A DNA stretch of 64,000 nt from Homarus americanus (GCF_018991925.1 NW_024748870.1:62001-126000); one strand, 5' to 3'. Numbered from the stretch's first letter, positions 10,214 through 22,586 are shown. Program-made: numbers and translations. The notes: a model not told the origin generated them from the sequence alone.

Positions 10214-10864
10214 TAAAAAGCTAGGCCGAAAATAGTGGTTTCCAATAAAAAATGAGTTTTGCCCAGGGTGGTCTGAGTTGGCCTTACACTGATGGGTACA
10301 GGTAATAATAAGCACAGATTCTTATAGTAATGTATTTTTTCTAATTAGTACATAAAAAATAAACAATATTGTATCATGAATGAAAAATGAGAGGCAGGAG
10401 TCGATGATGCCAAGCACTGGGTGAGAGGTGACCCTTCGTGGGGGTGGGTGTTCGCACGGCCACTTTCTCCCCACACCACCACAACATATTTTAAAGTGTT
10501 ATGTAACGTAATGTTGAAGGGATACAACGTTGTTCATTTATATTATACTTACACTCAATTTTGTGGATAGCTGTTCACTCGCATCTCGCAGTGTTACCAA
10601 ACAAAAATGATAGACATCACCTCACCACAATCTTCCTCACCATCACCACTACTTCTATTATCACCACCTGAATCATAATTTCAGTGATGCAGAGATGGAT
10701 TAGCTTGAGCCAGAGCAGAGCCATATGATATTCACTGCCTCTCCTTCCTTCTCATGATACAATATTGTTCATTCATTAATTAATAAAGATACATTACTGT
10801 AATAATCTGTGTTTATTAATACCTGAATCCTTCTCATATGTCATCAGGAATGCATCTTCATATA
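10214..10864. other. No gene seen
   Basis: Unique-looking AT-rich sequence with a short GC-richer patch (10410-10490) and a run of CACCAT/ACCACC near 10620-10670. Nothing recognisable was found on either strand. Confidence 0.5.
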
Positions 10865-12489
10865 CAGTTGTACCCCACTTAACGCGGTCAATAGAACCCA
10901 GAGGGTCCCGTGTTAAGTGAAATCCGCGTTAAGTGAACAACAGAACACATGAGATTAATTCCAATAGAAACCAGCCCGACCCCCAAACTCCACTTTTTGA
11001 AGACACATACCTATGTTGTAGTAAAAATAACATCTTAATTTTATGATGGTACATGCACACAATTAATACTTAAGAGAAATAGAGAAATACAGTCGCCAAG
11101 TTAATGTCCATTCAAATAATGGACTCAACTCCCTCCCCCTCTCACACTACACTGCCGGCTCTTCCCTCTCTGAGAAATTTTTGGGGAAAACCACTAAATT
11201 TTAATAAATAATACCTCAAACTAAAGTTAGGATAATACAATTGACATTGCTGGATTCCTTGTAAGACCAGGAATATTTTGAATATAAATGTCATATATTT
11301 TGCACAAAAGATAACATAGTTACTCAGAGAAAAAATTTTATCTAAAATTTGTATGTCTAATGCAAAATATATGATGTTTATATTCAAAATGATCACCAAA
11401 TTATAAGAATTCCAGCAATGTAAATTATATTCTGACCGGGTAATTTGTATGAATTTTATGAGCTAAAACAAATATCTTCAGTTAATAAAAAAAAAAATAA
11501 TCTTCACGACACTATCTGTCAATCAAAGTACCCCACCTTGCCTCCCCCCTCTTCCAACCGCGCGGTCAGTCCCAACCCTCCCCCCCACCCCCCCCAATCC
11601 TCCCTTCAAGAGATGTGGGGTGAAAAAAATAAATTTTAACATTTTGTATTAAATAATACCTCAGATTAAAGTTAGGATAATATAATTGACATTGCTGGAT
11701 TCCTTGTAAGACCAGGAATATTTTGAATATAAATGTCATATATTTTGCACAAAAGATAACATATTTACTCAGAAAACATTTTATCTAAAATTTGTATGTC
11801 TAATGCAAAATATATGATGTTTATATTCAAAATGATCATCAAATTATAAGAATTCCAGCAATGTAAATTATATTCTGACCGGGTAATTTGTATGAATTTT
11901 ATGAGCTAAAACAAATATCTTCAGTTAATAAAAAAAAAAAAATATTCTTCACAGGGTAACAGATGGTCGGTCGGTCCCTCCCTCCCCCCCACCCCCCACC
12001 AACCGTCCCAAGGAGATGTGTGGGAAAACCAGAATACTTAACTTTTTTGTAATAAATAATACCTCAAACTAAAGTTAGGATAATATAATTGACATTGCTG
12101 GATTCCTTGTAAGACCAGGAATATTTTGAATATAAATGTCATATATTTTGCACAAAAGATAACATAGTTACTCAGAGAAAAATTTTTATCTAAAATTTGT
12201 ATGTCTAATGCAAAATATATGATGTTTATATTCAAAATGATCACCAAATTATAAGAATTCCAGCAATGTAAATTATATTCTGGCCGGGTAATTTGTATGA
12301 ATTTTATGAGCTAAAACAGGCAGTCAGGCAGGGTGGCGGGTGGGGCAAATCTAAAAATAGCGTCTGGAGCCGGACACTCACAGCGTATATGTGGAAAAAA
12401 TCTGTGTTAAGTGAAAGTTCAGCTCTGGCGAGGCACCGCGTATATGATAAAACGCGTTAAGTGAAACCGCGTTAGGCGGGGTAATACTG
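10865..12489 (+). mobile_element. B2: B-family element with three foldback units
   Basis: It starts CAGTTGTACCCCACTTAACG, ends GCGTTAGGCGGGGTAATACTG and is flanked by TA. Subterminal CCGCGTTAAGTGA blocks recur near both ends. The interior holds three units starting about 11212, 11655 and 12052. Their spacers alternate between a CGACACTATCTGTCAATCAA type and a GGGTAACAGATGGTCGGTCG type, both C-rich. No coding capacity is credible. Confidence 0.9.
11225..11443. repeat. Representative foldback (palindromic) unit core
   Basis: The left arm (CATTGCTGGATTCCTTG ... TTTTGAATATAAATGTCATA) and right arm (TATGATGTTTATATTCAAAA ... GAATTCCAGCAATG) are imperfect reverse complements. They span about 220 bp around a short centre (ACTCAGAGAAAA...TTTATCT). 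The core recurs in B2, B3, B4, B5, B6 and B8, and as a diverged single copy at 61530-61860. Single-stranded, each copy could form a long hairpin. Confidence 0.85.
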
Positions 12490-12565
12490 TATATAGTGAC
12501 AGTTCATTAAACACAATTTAGTTTTATAAAATATATTACATTATATATTAATAAAATATATACTA

Positions 12566-13782
12566 CAGTGAACCCTCACTTTACGCGGTCAATTGAACCC
12601 ACGGCGGCCCGCGTAAAGCGAGAAACGAGTAAAGTGAACAACATAACATATGGGATTAAATGAAATAGAGACCGGCTGACCCCCAAACTCCACTTTTTCC
12701 AACACAATACCTTTGTTCTAGTAAAAATAACATCATAATTTTATGATGGTACATGCACACAATTAATACTTAAGAGAAATAGAGAAATACAGTCGCCAGG
12801 TTAATGTCCATTCAAATAATGGACTCAACTCCCTCCCCCTCTTCTCACACTACACTCGCTGGCTCTTCCCTCTGAGAAATGTTTGGGGGAAAACACTATA
12901 TTTTAAGGTATAGTAATAAATAATACCTCAAACTAAAGTTAGGATAATATAATTGACATTGCTGGATTCCTTGTAAGACCAGGAATATTTTGAATATAAA
13001 TGTCATATATTTTGCACAAAAGATAGCATATTTACTCAAGAGTAAACAAAATACTTACATTAGATCTAAAATTTGTATGTCTAATGCAAAATCTATGATG
13101 TTTATATTCAAAATGATCATCAAATTGTAAGAATTCCAGCAATGTAAATTATATTCTGGCTGGGTAATTTGTATGAATTTTATGAGCTAAAACAAATATC
13201 TTCAATAAATAAACAAAATATACTTACCGAAATACTATCTGTCAATTAAAATACCCCACCTCCCCCCCTCTTCCCACCTGCTCCCTGGGTCCCTCCCTCC
13301 CTCCCTACCCCTCACCCCCACCTTCCCTCCCTACCAGAGAAATGATTGGGTTATAACAATATATTTACATTTTTAGTAATAAATAATACCTCAGACTAAA
13401 GTTAGGATAATATAATTGACATTGCTGGATTCCTTGCAAGACCAGGAATATTTTGAACATACACATCATATATTTTGCACAAAAGATAACATATTTGCTC
13501 TGAGTAAACAAAATACTTGCATTAGATCTAAAATTTGAATGTCTAATGCAAAATCTATGATGCTTATATTCAAAATGATCATCAAATTGTAAGAATTCCA
13601 GCAATGTAAATTATATTCTGGCCGGATAATTTGTATGAATTTTATGAGCTAAATAAAAAAATTATATTTCACCCGCGTATATGAGTAAATGCACCGCGTA
13701 AAGTGGGAATTCCGGTTCTGGCAGGGTACCGCGTAAATGTAGAAACGCGTAAAGTGAAACCGAGTAAAGCGAGGGTTCACTG
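12566..13782 (+). mobile_element. B3: B-family element with two foldback units
   Basis: Termini CAGTGAACCCTCACTTTACG and GCGAGGGTTCACTG follow the B1 sub-type rather than the B2 sub-type, and TA flanks both ends. The two units, starting about 12915 and 13376, contain the TTAGATCTAAAATTTG variant also seen in B8. Length 1217 bp. It lies only 76 bp from B2 in the same orientation. Confidence 0.9.
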
Positions 13783-13910
13783 TACTGTGTTGCCTTTAAT
13801 GGGGATACAGTACAGTGGTCTAATATGATTTGATATAGGCCTAATGAAAGCTATTAGGTACGTGAGATGACAATTAATAGGGGTGGGGAGGACTGGCCAT
13901 TGCCATGATC

Positions 13911-14030
13911 ACAGGATTTTATTTGATTTTTTTCCTTTTTTAACAGGATTAGCTCACCCGGCCACAGGTCATCGACCCACAACGGGGCCTTGGGGGGAGG
14001 GGGGGACAAATAAGAGTAAAAAGAAATTAA
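13911..14030 (-). repeat. SINE-like motif, copy d, reverse orientation
   Basis: GGATTAGCTCACCCGGCCAC ... GACCCACAACGGGGCC preceded by T-rich sequence. The core (13946-14010) is the reverse of the 2206 copy and is followed by a G-rich run, with no long AAT array here. Confidence 0.5.
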
Positions 14031-14150
14031 CAATAGAAAAGGAAAAGCTTATATTAATCTGGTGGCAAAAATTTCCACATTAATTACCTGAGTGAATTAT
14101 ACCAACAGAATAGGAATTATATTATTGTAAGATACTGTACAAAACTACAA

Positions 14151-14570
14151 CTGGGTGACAGGTGGTGGTGGATGTGACAAGTGGTGGAGGTGACAGGTGG
14201 TGGTGGTGACAGGTGGTGGAGGTGACAGGTGGTGGAGGTGACAGGTGGTGGTGGTGACAGGTGGTGGAGGTGACAGGTGGTGGAGGTGACAGGTGGTGGA
14301 GGTGACAGGTGGTGGAGGTGACAGGTGGTGGAGGTGACAGGAGGTGACAGGTGGTGGAGGTGACAGGTGGTGGTGACAGGTGGTGGTGGAGGTGACAGGT
14401 GGTGGTGGAGGTGACAGGTGGTGGAGGTGACAGGTGGTGGTGGTGACAGGTGGTGGAGGTGACAGGTGGTGGAGGTGACAGGTGGTGGAGGTGACAGGTG
14501 GTGGAGGTGACAGGTGGTGGAGGTGACAGGTGGTGGAGATGACATGTGGTGGAGATGGCAGGTGGTGGAT
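14151..14570. repeat. 16-bp minisatellite (GACAGGTGGTGGAGGT)
   Basis: About 26 units, with GTGGTGGTGACAG variants. A 16-bp stop-free unit keeps all three minus frames open, giving His/Pro/Ser/Thr-rich peptide repeats that are not genes. The array sits at the broken end of the CR1-like RT remnant: the coding reading passes straight into the repeat at about 14570. Confidence 0.95.
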
Positions 14571-15192
14571 TCCTACTTATCATTACTCCTAAATCTTTCT
14601 CGCAGTCGGAATTCTCAATAACATTGTTGTTCATCTGGTATCTGGTTTCACTGTTTACATCTCCTATACTGAGTACTTTACATTTGTCCACGTTGAATTT
14701 CATCTGCCATTTAGATCGTAGTTTTGCGGAGTCCTCGTCAGATTTAATAACACGCCCTATTTTAGTGTCATCAGCAAATTTACTTACTGTATGCTGCTGT
14801 CTACGCCGATACCCATGTCGTTTATGTATATAATAAATGATAATGGTCCAAGTACTGAACCTTGGGGAACTCCACTAATGACGTTGCTCCAATCGGATTT
14901 AGTGCCGTTAATGCTCAATCATTGTTTCCTGTCCTGTAACCACGCACTAATCCATTTTAGAATATCTCCTTTAATGCCATGAGCCTCCACTTTTCTTATT
15001 AGTCTTTCGTGAGGGACTCTGTCGAAGGCTTTGCTTAAGTCGAAATATACCACATCATAATTGTGCTCCTCGTCCACTGATTCGAAAATAGATGAAAAGA
15101 ATGTTAATAGATTAGTTAGACATGAATGCCCGCTTGTGAAGCCATGTTGGGAATCATTGATCAACTTGTGCTTCTCCAGGTGATTTTGAATA
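14571..15192 (-). pseudogene. CR1-like LINE, reverse transcriptase 3' part
   Basis: On the minus strand, RT motifs appear in order: KLINDSQHGFTSGHSCLTNL, then VYFDLSKAFDRVPHERLI, GVPQGSVLGPLSFIIYINDM, FADDTK (catalytic DD) and MKFNVDKCKVLSIGD. A one-base slip separates the PQG and ADD blocks. The frame continues upstream at 17649 on the other side of G1, where GKLLETIISN precedes the break. The element lacks its 3' end, which merges with the minisatellite at 14570. Confidence 0.85.
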
Positions 15193-17648
15193 CCGTATAT
15201 ACCCGTGTATAGCACGAGTTCTTAAGACCAAATTTTTGGGCAAAAAGTTGGGGGTCGACCTCTATACGGGTAATAGTTTCGTTAGGTTGAAAAATATTTA
15301 CCAGTAACTACCAGTAAACAATGGAAACGATGCACCAACGCACCACCCGCTGTGAGTGTCGGTACAGTTGCCAGGGCAGATCTCTTGCGTCATCATAGCA
15401 AGCCCAAAGTAGCCAAATGCATGGTATGGTATGCACAGGAGTATGTAGAACATAAAGTATTCATTTTTAAAAGTTTATTTATAGATACATAAATTTTTGT
15501 TAATTAAATTTGAAACATCAATATGATGTGAGTCAGGTCATCTACACACAGTTGCCAGTTTCAAAATTTTCCTTTTAAAATTTTAAGTTACCGAGTATTT
15601 CTTTTCCCAATTCGTTTTACAATACTGTAGGTAAAACAGTATACTATTGTGCAAACCCCACAGAAAAAAATTAACAAATGGAGACACCAAAAATGTAAAA
15701 AAAAAAAATGCTGTCTGACTTGCAACACTGTTGGTAGGGTCAGGTGGTTCTAACGGTACCTGCCAGGACCCGGTAATCAAATTTATAACAATATCTAACC
15801 TCAATTACTGTAGTTTATCTGATGTAGGCAATATGAAGTAAAAAATACCAGTTAAAGTGAGAAATTGGAAGAGAATAAACAAGAAAGATGTTGGGCTATT
15901 TTTGGTAGGGCTGAGGGAGAGAGTACCAGATGTTTGGTCTTTTTTGGCGGGAGAGTCACGCAAATATCCGTACTAGTATTTGTTTGGTGTCTTCTGTATT
16001 TTTAAAAATGAATACTTGTAAATTAAAAGTACCGTAACATTGTATTATATAAAAACTTGTCATATTTCTGGAAAATAAGAAGCAAGAAAATAAGAATACA
16101 CCGGTAAACACAATTTCAACGTACGCTAAAATTAAAAGCTGCTTAAGAAGGGCCGATGCAAACACAAAGCCTTCGCGACCAGGGCTCTGCCGTATCAGTT
16201 AGACGGTACACGTGTTTTTCGAATCGTTTTCAGTTAAAAAACTTTTACATCACAAGTGAATTAGGATAGAATATTATTGTAATATAACAGTTTTTAACTG
16301 AAAACCATTCGAAAACCGATTACGGTAACATCTTTTGAACGAAAGAAAGCGAGTCATTGTTTTTGTCACGATTTTATCCCACTTTCCACTATAATACGTA
16401 CGTCATTTCAGGAAAAATATTACATTTCCATATTCTCAGAAATAAATAGTAGTTTTGCTGAAACGTGATGTATTTCAATGTAAATTAGGATAGACTACAT
16501 GCAGAAAACAAAAGACTTTACCTAACCTTCCGATGTTCAAGAGATGTTACTCGTATTTTTAATAGTTTTCGGTTAAAATACTGTTATATTAGTGATATTC
16601 TATTCATACTGTGGTTGATATAATACCTTCACGGAAATGTAATATTTTTTGCTGAAATGACATACGTATTACAGTGGAAAGTGGGATAAAATTGTGATGA
16701 AAACAATGACTTTCGCTTTGTTTCGTTCAAAAGATGTTACCGTAATCACTTTTCGAATGGTTTAGTTAAAAAACTGTTGTATTGTATTACAATAATATCC
16801 TAATTGACTTGAATAAATATTACGATACCATATTTCTGAATATTTTCATTAAAATCCACCAAAATCATTTTCTTTGTCATCGTCTGCAGCACCAAACAGC
16901 TTCTCCCAGTCCTCTCCTTGAACAGGGCTAGAGGGTACACGTGTTTTTCGAATCGTTTTCAGTTAAAAAACTGTTACATCACACGTATATTTTACCTAAA
17001 CTGCGCCTGAATAAATATATTCTTGGAAATAAATAGTAGTTTTGCTGAAACATGATGTATTTCAATGTAAAATAGGATAAAATACATGTCGAAAACAAAA
17101 GACTTTACCTAAGCTTCCGATGTTCTCGAGATGTTATTCGTTTTTTTAATAGTTTTCGGTTAAAATTCTGTTATATTACAATGATATTCTATTCATACTG
17201 TGCTTGATATAATACATTCACGGAAATGTAATATTTTTTGCTGAAATGACGTATGTATTACAGTGGAAAGTGGGATAAAATCGTGACGAAAACAAAGACT
17301 TTGGCTTTCTTTCGTTCAAAAGATGTTACCGTAATCACTTTTCGAATGGTTTAGTTAAAAAACTGTTGTATTACAATAATATTCCCTCCTAATTGACTTG
17401 AATAAATACTTGAATGGAAATATACAATACTTTTGTTGAAACTACCCGCGTTTCAGTGTAAAGTGTCGTTATAATAAATGGTAAACAAGTTTATAGGACG
17501 TAGTGTTTCTCTGAAGGTTTTGTTGTTCCTTTACCCTCAAAAACTTGGGTCGACCTATAAACGAGGAATATCATAAATTAACGATTTCTTGATCATAAAA
17601 TCGGGGTCGACCTATATACGAAGGGGGGTTATAGACGAGTATATACGG
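15193..17648 (-). mobile_element. G1: TA-flanked element with CCGTATATAC ends
   Basis: CCGTATATACCCGTGTATAG at the left and its inverted partner GACGAGTATATACGG at the right are flanked by TA. Removing the element restores the CR1 reading frame. GGGGGTCGACCTCTATACGG and GGGGTCGACCTATATACG are subterminal inverted copies. The interior (16190-17480) holds direct and inverted copies of the sequence at 1-587. A minus-strand tail EDWEKLFGAADDD appears near 16850-16930. Length 2456 bp; no intact transposase was seen. Confidence 0.85.
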
Positions 17649-19570
17649 TAGTTTGAAATGATTGTTTCCAGTAATTTGCCTACAATTGATGTTAGACTGA
17701 TTGGGCGGTAGTTAGAGGATAGTGATCTATCTCCCTTCTTGAAAATCAGTATTAGTTCTTCCTTACATTCCTTTAATACTCTGGTAAATATATCATCGGG
17801 ACTTGGTGACTTCATAAGCTTTAGCTTATCTATTTGCTTACTAACATCGTTACTAGTCACTACTATCTCGCTTAATCTACTTTCTTCACTATCTCTGTAT
17901 ATAGTTGATGCCTCGGGTATCATGTTTAAATTTTCGGTGGTGAAAACCTTTGAAAAATATTTATTCAGATTATTGCTCATTTCTCCGTCGTTATCAGTTA
18001 GCTCGCCAGTATCTGACTGTATTGGTCCAACCTTTTCTCGTGTTATAGTTTGATACATTTGATGGAATCCCTTGGGGTCTGACTTTGCCTCCCTTACTGC
18101 CTTCAGTTCATTATTCCTCTTTGATTTTTTTACCTCGGTCTTAACCCTCCTGGCCAATACCTTATTATAATCTCGGAGGTAAACTTCACCATGATTTATT
18201 CTCCTACCTATAGCCTTCCTTTGTCCAACAATATTCTTTAAATAATTATTTATCCATTTAGGGTCAATGTTGTTTGATCTGAGTTTTCTGTATGGTATGT
18301 TCTGCCTTTGTGCATTAAGTAACTCATTACTTAAATTGTTGTGGCACTCGGCAACCTCAGATCTCGTGATCAGGTCATCCCCAACCGTCAGGTCTCCAGG
18401 TAAGGTGAGGTCGCCCTTTGTGGGTACACTGTGTGAGGTCACCTCATGCGAGGTCATGTAATTCACCCCCAAGCGTGATACACTTTCTCTCGGCTGCCTC
18501 TTCAATCTATCAAATTTGCCCTTCTGAAATCTGGGATCTTGGATGGAATTTTCCTTGCAGCTGCCGTGAAATTCTAATTGGAATATTATTTCTTTGTGAT
18601 CGCTGTTCGCAAGTTCGTTCCCTACCTCGACATTACTAATGAGGTTTTTCTGTTTGACAGAACTAAATCGAGTATATTATTACCTCGGGTGGGTTCGGGT
18701 ATATGTTGACTTAGGAAACAGTCCTGGATCGTTTAATGAAAATCCTCTGATTTTGAGTTACCCGTAAGGTCAATCCAATCTATTTGGCTAAAGTTAAAGT
18801 CGCCTACCATACAGACTTTGCTATGTATGGAAGCCCTACACATTTCATCCCAAATAAGTCACTCATTAACTCTTATCAAGATTGGGAGGTCTATATAATA
18901 CTCCTGTGATTAATTTTTCCCAACCATCGATTAATTCTATCCAAATTGTTTCTGTATTCCGCTCAGTTTTTATTTCCTAATTTATTTCACACTTCAGATT
19001 ATCACTGACATAGATTGCTACTCCGCCGCCTTTCCTAATCTGCCTATCGTTATGGAATAATTTGTAACCTGCAATTTGGTATTCGACAGGTAACTCACAT
19101 GAGTCTAGGTTTATCCATGTCTCGATGACTGCTATTATATCGATTTTTTCGGTACATACCAACGCCTTGATTTCGTCCATTTTGTTTCTCATACTTCTAC
19201 TGTTTGCACAGTAGACATTTATGTTAATCGTGTTCTGAGTCCTCTCTTTGACGCTTTTAGGTTTTAACTCCCTGCCTAATTTAGTTTTGTCATCATTCCT
19301 CGCACTATTTCCCTGTAACCTTTCACTTTGTTCACCCACTCCCACTGCAGTCTCCTCCACCCCTGTGCTCATATGTTCTCCTAGCAATTTAAAGACTTCG
19401 AAATCTTTTGAACTGCCCTCTCGAGAGAGCCATCCCATCCCTAGACAGATGAACCCCATCCCTCGCATAAGGGTCCCTTCTGCCGTAGAAGTTGTCCCAG
19501 TTGTCAATGAATGGGATTGACATTGACTTGCAATATTTGTCAAGACGGCCGTTGACACCAACTGCCCTTG
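17649..19570 (-). pseudogene. CR1-like LINE, esterase remnant, endonuclease and RT 5' part
   Basis: Reading on the minus strand, 19570-19390 ends in FIDNWDNFYGRRDPYARDGV then HLSRDG. This resembles the C-terminal Asp-x-x-His block of the SGNH/GDSL esterase carried by some CR1-type ORF1 proteins. Next, 19240-18640 gives an APE-type endonuclease (VIETWINLDSCELP, KGGGVAIYVSDNL, VCMVGDFNFSQIDW). Then 18505-17650 gives the linker and RT start (SDPKGFHQMY, KSPSPDDIFTRVLKE, FKKGDRSLSSNYRPISLTSI). Stops and frameshifts occur throughout the endonuclease. It continues at 15192 after G1. Confidence 0.8.
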
Positions 19571-19705
19571 ACAACCATTCAGTGTAATGTATAGTGTACG
19601 GTGTACAGTGTAATGTATCAAATACAGTGTAGTGTACAGTATAATGTATAGTGTACAGTGTAATGCATAGTATACAGTGCAATGTATAGTGTACAATACA
19701 GTGTA
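19571..19705. repeat. Degenerate TGTA-rich tandem repeat
   Basis: Units of about 15-20 bp built from AGTGTAATGTATAGTGTAC variants. It sits at the 5' edge of the CR1-like remnant and keeps a minus frame open, producing a spurious N-terminal extension. Confidence 0.8.
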
Positions 19706-20234
19706 AAATAAGTAAATTAGAAATAAACCTCCATCTTCCACCTCTACTACTACCAACAGCACCATCACCAAGTTTGTTATCTGTAGTATTCTACATCCAA
19801 TATGTACAAGAATTATACTGTAGGTTAGTGATTCAAAAGTGTTCATTTACTTTTGCTACCATGTGGGAGATCTGGACTATTACATGTTAATCTGGACTCA
19901 ATCCGGGTTAATAAAAATTAGTCCGAAGTGTTTTGCCAGTCTAGAGAAAGCATAAATCTGGATTAATGAGTCCAGATTAACCTGACTTTTCTGCATTTTT
20001 TTTATATTTATTTAATTGGTGTAGGATCATTTTGCCTGTTAAATGTCTGTGTTGGACAGGGTAGGAATGTAAGATCCTATTGTAACCCATGATAAATGGG
20101 GCCCCAGTTACATTATTTCAACATTGATGTTGGGGTTTTCAGCAATGCAACCCTATCGTAAATAGGGGGATACCTGTACTGTACTGTACAGACACTACTT
20201 GAGAAAGATTAATATGTTATCAACTGAAACAAAC
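19706..20234. other. No gene; 15-bp inverted repeat and a lone TIR-like end
   Basis: GTTAATCTGGACTCA at 19886-19900 has its exact reverse complement at 19967-19981, enclosing a 66-bp loop that itself contains related TCTGGATTAA and CCGGGTTAAT pieces: a small hairpin or MITE-like element. Near 20150-20177 the block CCCTATCGTAAATAGGGGGA leads to ATACCTG-TA, resembling another Tigger-type terminus without a clear partner. Confidence 0.55.
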
Positions 20235-20422
20235 CTGACGTGTATGAGGCACCGGATCCAAAAGTTTATTTGTTCTGATGTGCGCTCTAATTCCTTCAGT
20301 GATTTGTGCCAGCAGCCTCATGTGTTCTTTGTCTCTCATCTTTTTGGTAAGAAGTTCTTCAGCTTTTTGACAAGCCACTCTATACACAATCTTCTGATCA
20401 TGTAGAGACAGTGGCTTGACTC
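20235..20422 (-). CDS. Exon d of putative host gene
   Basis: The acceptor is TTTTATTTCACAG (AG at 20424-20423), and the donor GTTTGT begins at 20234. The 188-bp exon starts with two bases completing a Gly codon, then VKPLSLHDQKIVYRVACQKA, EELLTKKMRDKEHMRLLAQI and TEGIRAHIRTNKLLDPVPHT, ending in phase 0. The entry phase matches the exit phase of 37466-37653, and the exit phase matches the entry of 7859-7979. The peptide is charged and helical. No family is recognised. It lies between the CR1 remnant and E1, in unique sequence. Confidence 0.6.
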
Positions 20423-20751
20423 CTGTGAAATAAAACATCAATAAAGTCAAAGGAAAATATAAGTTATTCTAGGTAAGAAGCCAACATAAATAAGAGATTG
20501 TGCAATATTTTTGTCACAATATATATGTCCCAAAAAGTAAAGCGATAACTGTAAATAAACAGTGGTCCCTCGATTAACGAACACAATTGGTTCCACAGAG
20601 TTGGTTGTTAACCGAAAATTTTGTTAACTGAATCTATTTTTTCAATGGGATATTGGGTAATTGGTTCTTCCTCACAGAAAAAGTATACATACAAAGTACT
20701 GTATACCGGTAATAGAATTAACTAAACATTAAATATAAACTAAATACAGTA

Positions 20752-21938
20752 CAGTTGTACCCCACTTAACGCGGTCAATTGAACCCAGAGGGTCCCGCGT
20801 TAAGTGAAAACCGCGTTAAGTGAATAACAGAACATATGGGATTAATTCCAATAGAACCCAGCCCGACCCCCAAACTCCACTTTTTGACGACAAATAACTA
20901 TGTTGTAGTAAAAATAACATCTTAATTTTATGATGGTACATGCACACAATTAATACTTAAGAGAAATAGAGAAATACAGTCGCCAAGTTAATGTCCATTC
21001 AAATAATGGACTCAACTCCCTCCCCCTCTTCTCACACTACACTCACTGGCTCTTCCCTCTGAGAAATTTTTTGGGGAAAACCAGGTATAGTAATAAATAA
21101 TTCCTCAAACTAAAGTTAGGATAATATAATTGACATTGCTGGATTCCTTGTAAGACCAGGAATATTTTGAATATAAATGTCATATATTTTGGACAAAAGA
21201 TAACATAATTACCTAGAGAACAATTTTTATCTAAAAATTGTATGTTTAATGCAAAATATATGTTGTTTATATTCAAAATGATCACCAAATTATAAGAATT
21301 CCAGCAATGTAAATTATATTCTGACCGGTAATTTGTATGAATTTTATGAGCTAAAACAAATATCTTCAGTTAAAAAAAAAAATAATTCTTCACCGGGTAA
21401 CAGATGGTCGGTCGGTCGGTCGGTCCCTCCCTCCCCCCCACCCCCCACCCCCCACCAACCGTCCCAAGGAGATGTGTGGGATAACCACTAAATTTTAATA
21501 AATAATACCTCAAACTAAAGTTAGGATAATATAATTGACATTGCTGGATTCCTTGTAAGACCAGGAATATTTTGAATATAAATGTCATATATTTTGGACA
21601 AAAGATAACATATTACCTAGAGAAAATTTTTATCTAAAAATTGTATGTTTAATGCAAAATATATGTTGTTTATATTCAAAATGATCACCAAATTATAAGA
21701 ATTCCAGCAATGTAAATTATATTCTGGCTGGGTAATTTGTATGAATTTTATGAGCTAAAACAGGCAGTCAGGCAGGGTGGCGGGTGGGGGGTGGTGCGAA
21801 TCTAAAAATAGCTCTCGAGCCGGACACTCACCGCGTTGCTGTGGAAAAATCCGCGTTAAGTGAAAGTTCAGCTTTGGCAAGGCACCGCGTATATGCGAAA
21901 ACGCGTTAAGTGAAAGCGCGTTAAGCGGGGTAATACTG
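20752..21938 (+). mobile_element. B4: B-family element with two foldback units
   Basis: CAGTTGTACCCCACTTAACG to GCGTTAAGCGGGGTAATACTG, flanked by TA, 1187 bp, inserted in E1 at an ACAG-TA site. The two units start about 21091 and 21503 and are separated by a GGTCGGTCGGTCGG spacer. Confidence 0.9.
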
Positions 21939-22047
21939 TACTGTACTGTACAATAATAAATAAAAAACAATAGAATACTATATTTTAGCTTAGCTTACTT
22001 TGAGGTGTGTATGTCGTATTCCCGGCAGCTTCGTTTACATATCAAAC

Positions 22048-22143
22048 AGCCGATTGTAGAGCAGTCGATGATGACATGCCATATTCTTTACAGAGTGCAT
22101 TGGTTCTAATGCCTTCTTCATGTTTCATAATAATTTCTGCACT
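22048..22143 (-). pseudogene. Transposase HTH remnant in E1
   Basis: The minus-strand reading AEIIMKHEEGIRTNALCKEY then GMSSSTALQSAV is typical of the first HTH of a pogo/Tigger transposase (alternation of EG..T..LC.EYG.SSST). It ends at a stop. This fixes E-family elements as Tigger derivatives and shows the transposase ran on the minus strand here. Confidence 0.7.
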
Positions 22144-22586
22144 TTATATTATCAATATGTAACAAAATTTTATGTAAAAATGCAAAAATATTCAAGAGAC
22201 CAACAAACTGGATGTTCACTCCACTGTAAACAAAGTTAAACCGAGAAGCGTTGTTGGGCGATTCAATCAGCTGCTGGGCGCACAAAAACTGTTCCCAGTA
22301 CTGTATATATTATCAAGATGTTAACTAAATTTTGGAATGGCCAATAATTTTAATATAAAAACTGCAAAAATATTCAAGAGCACAACTTTCATGATATTTA
22401 CTCCACTGGAAACGAATGTAAATATAGAATGTAAATATAGCTGATGCGCACTACAAAATGTGTTTCTCGTAAGGCTGTCGTTAATCGAAGTTTTGTTCGT
22501 AAATGGAACTTAAAATCCTTATGAGGGCTAATTCGTTAACCGAAATTACGTTAATTGAACAGTTTGTTAATCGAGGGACGACTGTA

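Larger units (their letters stand above)
20560..22584 (+). mobile_element. E1: E-family Tigger-like element carrying B4
   Basis: Left end CAGTGGTCCCTCGATTAACG, right end TTAATCGAGGGACGACTG, TA at 22585-22586. The left TA has decayed to AA. Without the nested B4 the length is about 836 bp, the same as E2 (830) and E4 (855). On the minus strand it keeps an HTH fragment of a transposase (22048-22143). Confidence 0.85.

Noticed and set aside
14117..14703. Minus-strand His/Pro/Ser/Thr repeat proteins of 142 and 193 codons
   Set aside because: Translation of the 16-bp minisatellite; the longer one only fuses it to the end of the CR1-like RT.
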